60,323 bases of DNA, taken from positions 1-60,323 of the forward strand of contig NZ_JACMOM010000195.1 of NCBI RefSeq assembly GCF_014378035.1. The letters run 5' to 3'. This DNA is from Aeromicrobium sp. Its GTDB lineage: Bacteria; Actinomycetota; Actinomycetes; Propionibacteriales; Nocardioidaceae. The position numbers and the translations under genes are program-made. Positions within the stretch are counted from its first letter, which is position 1, and every line of letters begins with the position of its first letter. The notes below the pieces were generated by a model that was not told the origin of the DNA, searched no databases, and worked only from the letters and a program-made list of their open reading frames with translations. Of the stretch, positions 55,288 through 60,323 are shown one piece after another.

Positions 55288-56325
55288 TCACCGCGGGGCC
55301 CGGAGAGCGTGGCGATCGAGCTTGCCCCCGGGCAGGAGCGGCAACATGTCGAGCAGAAGCACCTCACGTGGCGCCCAGCTGCGCGGCAGGCCGGCCTCCT
55401 CGACGCCGTCGCGCACCTCGTCCAGCCGCAGTCCGTCGAGGCACACGGCGTCATCAGGCACGAGGTAGGCCACGACGCGGGACCCCCACTCCTGGTCGGG
55501 CACGCCGATCGCCGCGGCATCACGCACACCAGGCAGTGATCGGAGCACAGCCGTGACCGCCGGCAGCCCGACGTTCACGCCGCCGCTGATCACCACATCA
55601 TCCGCTCGCCCGGTCACCCGCAGCACGCCGTGCTCGATCTCGCCGAGGTCGGCGGTGGCGAACCAGCCGTCGCGAAGAACTGCCGTCGTGGCGTCGGCAT
55701 CGGCGTAGCCGTCGAAGAGCACTGGACCTCCGAGGAGGATCTGGCCGTCATCTCCGATGCGCATCTTCACCCCGTCGAGCGGCACGCCGTCGTAGACGCA
55801 GCCACCGCAGGTCTCGCTCATGCCGTACGTCCTGACGACCGGGACCCGCGCGTCGCGGAGCGCAACAAGCAGATCGGCAGGCACCGCCGCCCCGCCGACA
55901 AGAAGCGCGTCGAGCGACCTCAGCACGTCGACATCACCGGCCTGCACCAAGCGATGCACCTGCGTCGGGACGAGGGATGCGTAACGACGCGGTCCCGGGA
56001 TCACGTCGAGGGCCGCGGCGAGGGTCGGATGATCGGCGGCGAAGACCGGTTCGAGCTCGGCGAGCGCCGATCGCACGAGCACCTGCAACCCGCCGACTCC
56101 GATGACCGGCATGGCCTGCAGCCAGCCGCCCGGCCCACCGAGCCGGTCGAGGCTTGCCCGGGCGGACGCGAGCACCGCGGCATGCGACAGCACCACGTCC
56201 TTGGGCTTCCCGGTGCTGCCGGACGTCCGCACCACGATGGGCTCACGACCGTGAAGCACCCACGTCTCGACCAGCGCGAACACGTCGCGCGGGTTGCCGG
56301 CCACGGGCGAGAGCGAGGCTGTCAT
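55288..56325 (-). CDS. menE: o-Succinylbenzoate-CoA ligase (MenE)
   Basis: Adenylate-forming ligase of 345 aa, short compared with E. coli MenE (about 450) but usual for actinobacteria. The P-loop is VRTSGSTGKPKDVVLSH near residue 34, YGMSETCGG near 178, and TGRADDVVISGGVNV near 240. The C-terminal catalytic Lys is in LPLLPGGKLDR near 335. It activates o-succinylbenzoate to its CoA ester for MenB, whose gene is not in the window. The ATG at 56325 overlaps the stop of the HTH gene. Confidence 0.93.
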   Translation of the reverse strand: MTASLSPVAGNPRDVFALVETWVLHGREPIVVRTSGSTGKPKDVVLSHAAVLASARASLDRLGGPGGWLQAMPVIGVGGLQVLVRSALAELEPVFAADHPTLAAALDVIPGPRRYASLVPTQVHRLVQAGDVDVLRSLDALLVGGAAVPADLLVALRDARVPVVRTYGMSETCGGCVYDGVPLDGVKMRIGDDGQILLGGPVLFDGYADADATTAVLRDGWFATADLGEIEHGVLRVTGRADDVVISGGVNVGLPAVTAVLRSLPGVRDAAAIGVPDQEWGSRVVAYLVPDDAVCLDGLRLDEVRDGVEEAGLPRSWAPREVLLLDMLPLLPGGKLDRHALRAPR

Positions 56326-56882
56326 GTGGGCTCGCCCGGCTCCGCGGCCGAGTCGAGCGGACGCTTGAAGTAGACCCACGGGAACCACATCGAGCCGATG
56401 CGATCCCAACCCTCAGCTTCGAGCTCACGCGCTGATCGGCTGCCGATGACGGCGCGGTGGTGCTCCCACTGCACGTCCGACTTCTCGACGTCGTGGAACC
56501 GGGGCCCGTACCCGACGGAGTGCCAGCCGTGCCGGCCCCACTCGTTGAGCTGGTCGATCTCGTTGAACGCGGAGAGGCCGACGAGCTGTCGGTGCTCGGC
56601 CGTCCCGGGTATCGGTTCCGGGCGATGACCGAACCGCTGCTGGGCGGCTTGCCGGGTCATGCCGAGTGCAGACCCGATGGCTTCCCAGCTCCAGCCGGCC
56701 GCCCGGGCCGACGACACCGCGGAACGCAGCAGCGCACCAGTCTCCTCGTAGGCGCGATGTGTCAGCACCACGAGGTCGAGGTGTGCCTGCGGCTCTCTGT
56801 CGAGCCTCTTCTCCAGAGTCGGGTCGAGGCGGGCGATCGCGCGGGCGACGATGTCGGAGAACTCGGGAAGGTCGGACGGCAT
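56322..56882 (-). CDS. Unassigned protein with N-terminal helix-turn-helix, cotranscribed with menE
   Basis: Protein of 186 aa that I cannot place in a named family. Residues 50-86 have a helix-turn-helix pattern (ARAAGWSWEAIGSALGMTRQ, then AAQQRFG), close to sigma-like or small HTH domains. Residues 95-176 are rich in Trp and His (WGRHGWHSVGYGPRFHDVEK, SMWFPWVYFKRPL) and may be a ligand or metal domain. Its stop overlaps menE. Its upstream region, shared with menA, has repeated TTGACA/TGTCAA half-sites. A role in control of menaquinone genes is inference. Confidence 0.75.
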   Translation of the reverse strand: MPSDLPEFSDIVARAIARLDPTLEKRLDREPQAHLDLVVLTHRAYEETGALLRSAVSSARAAGWSWEAIGSALGMTRQAAQQRFGHRPEPIPGTAEHRQLVGLSAFNEIDQLNEWGRHGWHSVGYGPRFHDVEKSDVQWEHHRAVIGSRSARELEAEGWDRIGSMWFPWVYFKRPLDSAAEPGEPT

Positions 56883-56885
56883 GCC

Positions 56886-56932
56886 GTCAACGCTACGTTG
56901 ACATGCCAGACGATGTCAACCTGAGATTGACA
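56886..56932. promoter_or_regulatory. Iterated inverted half-sites between the HTH gene and menA
   Basis: Four half-sites of the form GTCAAC/GTTGAC/TTGACA occur in alternating orientation. GTCAACG-CTA-CGTTGAC is at 56886-56902. GTTGACAT and ATGTCAAC are at 56897-56904 and 56913-56920. TGTCAA and TTGACA are at 56914-56919 and 56927-56932. They fill most of the 81-bp gap between the divergent starts. Such an array suits a dimeric or oligomeric repressor of both genes. TTGACA also equals a -35 consensus, so some copies may be promoter elements. Confidence 0.55.
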
Positions 56933-56963
56933 CACAGAGGTGGCAGACTTGCTCCTCGTGATC

Positions 56964-57845
56964 ATGCCGACTCCCTCCCCCACCCAGCTCTGGATTGCCG
57001 GCGCCCGCCCGCGCACGCTGCCGGCCGCGGTTGCCCCGGTGCTTGCGGGCACCGGTGCCGCGGCCTTCGCCGACGCCTTCGTCTGGTGGAAGGCCCTCCT
57101 GGCCCTCGGCGTGTCGCTGGCTCTGCAGATCGGGGTCAACTACGCCAACGACTACTCCGACGGCATCAAGGGCACCGACGACGACCGGGTCGGGCCACTA
57201 CGGCTCGTGGGCTCCGGCCTCGTGCCTGCCCGCTCGGTCAAGCTGGCGGCGCTGACGTTCTTCGCCATCGGTGCCGCACTCGGCCTGATCCTCGCGGCCA
57301 CCTCCAGCTGGTGGCTGCTGCTGATCGGCGCTGCCGCGATCGGCGCAGCGTGGACCTACACGGGCGGGCCATCGCCCTATGGCTACCGCGCCCTCGGCGA
57401 GGTGAGCGTGTTCGTGTTCTTCGGTCTCGTCGCGGTCCTTGGCACGGCCTACGTGCAGGTGCAGGAGATCACCGCGCCGGCCGTCGCGGCCTCGATCGGC
57501 GTCGGCGCACTGGCCTGCGCGATCCTGGTGGCCAACAACCTGCGGGACATCCCGACCGACTCGGTCACCGGCAAGAAGACGCTTGCGGTCGTGCTCGGCG
57601 ATGCCCGGACACGACGCTTCTTCACCCTCCTCGTCGTCGTCGCGGTGGGTGCGCTGGTGTGGGCCTCGGTATTCACCCCGTGGGCCCTGCTCGGCCTCGC
57701 CATGGCGCCGTTCGCCGTGCGCGCCCGGCAGACCGTCGCGTCCGGCGCGCGCGGCATGGACCTCATCCCGGTGCTGAAGAACATCGGCCTCGCTGAGCTG
57801 GTGTATGCCGCCGGGCTCGCGCTCGGGCTGGCGATCGGCGGTTGA
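56964..57845 (+). CDS. menA: 1,4-Dihydroxy-2-naphthoate polyprenyltransferase (MenA)
   Basis: Membrane prenyltransferase of 293 aa with about 9 helices. It attaches the polyprenyl chain to DHNA to give demethylmenaquinone. Residue 8 onward reads LWIAGARPRTLPAAVAPVLA, typical of MenA. The diphosphate-Mg motifs are NYANDYSDGIKGTDDDRVGP near 60 and NNLRDIPTDSVTGKKTLAVV near 190. I chose ATG 56964 by comparison with homologues; in-frame GTGs lie at 56940 and 56958. Confidence 0.93.
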   Translation: MPTPSPTQLWIAGARPRTLPAAVAPVLAGTGAAAFADAFVWWKALLALGVSLALQIGVNYANDYSDGIKGTDDDRVGPLRLVGSGLVPARSVKLAALTFFAIGAALGLILAATSSWWLLLIGAAAIGAAWTYTGGPSPYGYRALGEVSVFVFFGLVAVLGTAYVQVQEITAPAVAASIGVGALACAILVANNLRDIPTDSVTGKKTLAVVLGDARTRRFFTLLVVVAVGALVWASVFTPWALLGLAMAPFAVRARQTVASGARGMDLIPVLKNIGLAELVYAAGLALGLAIGG

Positions 57846-57849
57846 CGCG

Positions 57850-58350
57850 ATGGTGCTCCTACGCGTCGCCGTGCTGTCGGACACCCACGGGCCCAGGTTC
57901 TGGAAGTCGATGCCGGCCGCCGTCGCCTCGCAGCTGGACGGCGTCGACCTGATCCTGCACGCCGGTGACGTCTGCACCGCGGAGGTGCTCGATGACATCG
58001 TCGCCTTCGCGCCCGTGCACGTCGTGCTCGGCAACAACGACGGCGCCGATGTCGCCGCGTGGGGTGCGCCGGAGACGCTCGAGCTCGACCTTGCCGGGCT
58101 CCGCACCGCGATGATCCACGACTCCGGCTCCAAGATTGGCCGTGTCCCCCGAATGCGTCGCCGATTCCCCGACGCCGAGCTGGTGGTCTTCGGCCACTCC
58201 CACATCCCGCTCGACGAGCACGACGACGGCCTGCGGATCTTCAATCCCGGGTCACCGACCGACAAGCGACGCCAGCCCTCCGGGACCGTCGGTCAGCTTG
58301 TCATCGACGACGGGGTGCTGGTGTCGGCGACCATCGTCGCTCTCAGCTGA
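57850..58350 (+). CDS. YfcE/MJ0936-type metallophosphoesterase
   Basis: Phosphodiesterase of 166 aa. Metal ligands are visible in [10 protein letters not shown] near residue 6, [10 protein letters not shown] near 36, VLGNNDGAD near 58, MIHDSGS near 87 and VFGHSHIPL near 112. The fold binds two Mn2+ or other divalent ions; the physiological substrate is unknown. The ATG lies 4 bases after the menA stop, so it is cotranscribed with menA. The 3' end overlaps the converging cysteine desulfhydrase gene by 8 bases. Confidence 0.9.
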   Translation: MVLLRVAVLSDTHGPRFWKSMPAAVASQLDGVDLILHAGDVCTAEVLDDIVAFAPVHVVLGNNDGADVAAWGAPETLELDLAGLRTAMIHDSGSKIGRVPRMRRRFPDAELVVFGHSHIPLDEHDDGLRIFNPGSPTDKRRQPSGTVGQLVIDDGVLVSATIVALS

Positions 58351-59428
58351 CGACCGGCAGGCTGCCGGTGCGCGCGAACTCCTCGAGCGCCGCGGCGTAT
58401 GGCGCAATGTCGAGGCCCATCGCCTCGAGCCACGAGTCGTCGTAGTAGGTGTGCAGGTAACGCTCGCCCCCGTCGCACAGGAGCGTCACGAGGCTGCCCT
58501 CCTCGCCGGCCGACTGCATCTCGCCGATCAACCGCAGCGAGGCCCAGATGTTGGTGCCCGTGGAACCGCCGACGGGTCGGCCCAGGATGTGCGAGATCCA
58601 CCGTGCCGCGGCGATCGACGCGGCGTCCGGCACCAGCACCATGTCGTCGATGACTCCGCCGACGAACGACCCCTCGATGCGCATGCGACCGATGCCCTCG
58701 ATGCGCGACGGCTTGTCGGTCGTGACATCGGATCGGTCGGACTCCCACCCGGCGTAGAAGGCCGAGTTCTCGGGATCGGCGACCGCGACGCGGGTGTCCA
58801 GCCGGCGGTAGCGCACGTAGCGACCGATCGTCGCCGACGTACCACCGGTGCCGGCCCCCACGACGATCCACGCCGGACATGGGTGGGGCTCGAGCTGCAT
58901 CTGCTCATAGATCGATTCGGCGATGTTGTTGTTGCCGCGCCAGTCGGTGGCCCGCTCGGCGTACGTGAACTGGTCCATGTAGTGGCCCCCGCACTCGTGC
59001 GCCAGGCGCTGGGCCTCCTTGTAGACCGTCCCCGGGTCGTCGACCAGGTGGCACGTGCCGCCGTAGAACTCGATCAGGGCGATCTTTTCGCAGCTCGTGG
59101 TGGAGGGCATGACCGCGACGAACGGCAGCTCGATCAGGCGGGCGAAGTAGGCCTCGCTGACCGCTGTCGAGCCGCTCGAGGCCTCGATGACCGTGGCGCC
59201 AGGGCCGATCCAGCCATTGCACAGGGCGTACAGGAACAGCGACCTCGCAAGCCGATGCTTGAGGCTGCCGGTGGGGTGCACCGACTCGTCCTTGAGGTAG
59301 AGCTCGATGCCCGGGACAGGGATCGGCACGACATGCAGGTGGGTGTCGGCGCTGCGGTTGGCGTCGGCGTCGACTCGGCGGATGGCCTCGGCGATCCACG
59401 CCCGGTCCTCAGTCGACGTCTTCGGCAC
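58343..59428 (-). CDS. cds1: Cds1-type PLP-dependent L-cysteine desulfhydrase
   Basis: Fold-type II PLP enzyme of 361 aa. The PLP lysine is in [12 protein letters not shown] near residue 58. [18 protein letters not shown] near 83, [20 protein letters not shown] near 151 and [19 protein letters not shown] near 185 line the cofactor. The overall pattern resembles Mycobacterium Cds1 (Rv3684), which makes H2S from cysteine. A cysteine synthase-like enzyme is the alternative. H2S from this enzyme affects respiration in mycobacteria, which suits its place among quinone genes. Confidence 0.85.
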   Translation of the reverse strand: MPKTSTEDRAWIAEAIRRVDADANRSADTHLHVVPIPVPGIELYLKDESVHPTGSLKHRLARSLFLYALCNGWIGPGATVIEASSGSTAVSEAYFARLIELPFVAVMPSTTSCEKIALIEFYGGTCHLVDDPGTVYKEAQRLAHECGGHYMDQFTYAERATDWRGNNNIAESIYEQMQLEPHPCPAWIVVGAGTGGTSATIGRYVRYRRLDTRVAVADPENSAFYAGWESDRSDVTTDKPSRIEGIGRMRIEGSFVGGVIDDMVLVPDAASIAAARWISHILGRPVGGSTGTNIWASLRLIGEMQSAGEEGSLVTLLCDGGERYLHTYYDDSWLEAMGLDIAPYAAALEEFARTGSLPVVS

Positions 59429-59675
59429 GACGCGACTCCTCGATGCGGTCGGTCATGCGAGCGGCGCGCTGCTGGATGTCAGTGGCGAGCTTGTCGCGCA
59501 ACCCGGCGAGGACGAAGATCGAGACGATCGACGACAGGACGAGAGAGATCAGCAGGACCCAGAGGACGGTGACCTTCGTCGTGTCGAGCCAGATCGAGGA
59601 GATCAGGGCCACCAGACCGAAGGACACCCCGAACACGGCGAAGCGTGCGAGCGTATAGGTCCAGAAAGCCTTCAT
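59409..59675 (-). CDS. DUF4229 small membrane protein
   Basis: Protein of 88 aa with two hydrophobic helices (residues 8-28 and 36-58) and a charged coiled tail ([20 protein letters not shown]). It starts [20 protein letters not shown]. This pattern is the DUF4229 family, usual beside menaquinone genes in actinobacteria; function unknown. It overlaps the start of cds1 by 20 bases and so is probably translated with it. Confidence 0.85.
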   Translation of the reverse strand: MKAFWTYTLARFAVFGVSFGLVALISSIWLDTTKVTVLWVLLISLVLSSIVSIFVLAGLRDKLATDIQQRAARMTDRIEESRRAEDVD

Positions 59676-59744
59676 GGCCGCAGCCTAATCGTTGCGTCCA
59701 CGCGACACCTCAGCCGGTTGCGCATGGCCCGGTAACGTTGAGGC

Positions 59745-60017
59745 ATGGCCAAGGCTCTCGTGATCGTCCTCGGCATCGCTCTGTTCGTCTACGCGGTGTT
59801 CGACCTGATCGCGACCCCTGCCGCACGGGTGCGGATCCTCCCCAAACCGCTCTGGTTCATCATCTTGCTGCTGGCGCCGATCGGGCCGCTCCTGTGGCTG
59901 ATGTTCGGTCGAGTCAAGCCGTCAGCGCCGCCCGCTCCCCGCACCGGCGGAGGATGGACCCCGCCGCCGGGACCTTTGGGCCCCGACGATGATCCCGACT
60001 ACATGAGGGGTCTCTGA
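59745..60017 (+). CDS. PLDc_N-domain small membrane protein
   Basis: Protein of 90 aa with two membrane segments: VIVLGIALFVYAVFDLIATP and, after RILPKPLW, FIILLLAPIGPLLWLMFGR. This is the phospholipase D nuclease N-terminal (PLDc_N) domain, here without any nuclease part. The tail is Pro/Gly-rich (RTGGGWTPPPGPLGPDDDPD). Function unknown; stand-alone copies are common in actinobacteria. It runs convergent to ccsB. Confidence 0.85.
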   Translation: MAKALVIVLGIALFVYAVFDLIATPAARVRILPKPLWFIILLLAPIGPLLWLMFGRVKPSAPPAPRTGGGWTPPPGPLGPDDDPDYMRGL

Positions 60018-60028
60018 ACCCTCCACAG

Positions 60029-60051
60029 ACGTGAAGGGTTGTCGTTCACGT
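60029..60051. terminator. Hairpin between convergent PLDc_N gene and ccsB
   Basis: ACGTGAA (60029-60035) pairs with TTCACGT (60045-60051) around a 9-base loop, and CTCC/GGAG outside can extend the stem with a bulge. It starts 12 bases after the PLDc_N stop in a convergent gap, so it may terminate both transcripts. There is no U-tract. Confidence 0.5.
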
Positions 60052-60107
60052 GGAGCCGGTCCATCGTGGCGACGACGTGGCACCTCTCGGACGGGATGAA
60101 AGACGGA

Positions 60108-60323
60108 CTACTTCGCGTACGTGTGCTGCCCGCCGAACAGGAGATTGACGCCGTAGAAGCTGAACACGAACGTGGCGAATCCGACCAGGGCGATGACCGC
60201 GGCGCGGCGCCCCTTCCAGCCGGCGGTGACGCGCGCGTGCAGGTAGATCGCGTAGACGATCCAGGTGATGAGCGCCCAGATCTCCTTGGGATCCCAGCCC
60301 CAGTAGCGGCTCCACGCGTGATA
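60108..60323 (-). CDS. ccsB: Cytochrome c biogenesis protein CcsB (ResC), C-terminal part
   Basis: Last 71 codons of a membrane protein whose start lies beyond the window edge. The sequence YHAWSRYWGWDPKEIWALIT contains the WGWDPKE haem-handling signature of CcmF/CcsB/ResC proteins. Two further helices (FATFVFSFYGVNLLF being the last) end in GGQHTYAK. CcsB with CcsA/ResB carries haem across the membrane and attaches it to apocytochrome c, as needed for the bc1-aa3 branch that oxidises menaquinol. Confidence 0.92.
   Translation of the reverse strand, partial: YHAWSRYWGWDPKEIWALITWIVYAIYLHARVTAGWKGRRAAVIALVGFATFVFSFYGVNLLFGGQHTYAK

Overview
This is 60 kb of a high-GC Gram-positive chromosome. 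Tight same-strand operons with GTGA/ATGA stop-start overlaps, many GTG starts, a menaquinone pathway, a Cds1-type cysteine desulfhydrase, DUF4229 and PLDc_N membrane proteins and a group 1h-type [NiFe]-hydrogenase all fit an aerobic actinobacterium. A Nocardioides/Aeromicrobium-like member of the Propionibacteriales is my inference; no rRNA marker is present.

Layout. 1-4.1 kb: decayed DNA with the remains of an LPXTG-anchored surface protein, an APC-type permease, a gene-poor stretch, and tRNA-Tyr with its hairpin. 4.1-5.8 kb: yajQ and an acyl-CoA dehydrogenase. 5.8-14.2 kb (minus strand): a second, partial complex I operon, nuoABCHIJKLMN, with no nuoD, nuoE, nuoF or nuoG. 14.3-17.8 kb: a short-chain dehydrogenase behind a MerR-type promoter, a methyltransferase, RarD and a long-chain polyprenyl diphosphate synthase. 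17.9-33.8 kb (minus strand): the complete 14-gene nuoA-N operon, with a perfect Rex operator upstream of nuoA. 34.1-44.0 kb (minus strand): a hydrogenase operon with a DUF1641 protein, small and large subunits, maturation protease, 63-aa protein, TPR protein, NifU-Rieske fusion, NHL-repeat protein, HypC, a 260-aa protein and a nickel transporter. A divergent AraC regulator lies beside it. 45.4-60.3 kb: a Fur-family regulator and most of the menaquinone pathway (menG, menF, menD, menC, menE, menA), interspersed with an SGNH hydrolase, an aldehyde dehydrogenase/GMC oxidoreductase pair, an HTH protein, a phosphoesterase, Cds1 and small membrane proteins, ending inside ccsB.

How it fits together. 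The polyprenyl synthase makes the side chain and the men genes the head group of menaquinone. Complex I reduces it with NADH, and the hydrogenase probably feeds it with electrons from trace H2. CcsB helps mature c-type cytochromes downstream. The window is therefore largely a respiratory region. Its most unusual parts are the D-less second complex I, a NuoG whose four optional N7-cluster cysteines are all replaced, a 71-bp duplicated nuoC tail at the nuoC/nuoD junction, the NifU-Rieske/NHL/TPR accessory set of the hydrogenase, and an iterated operator between an undescribed HTH gene and menA.
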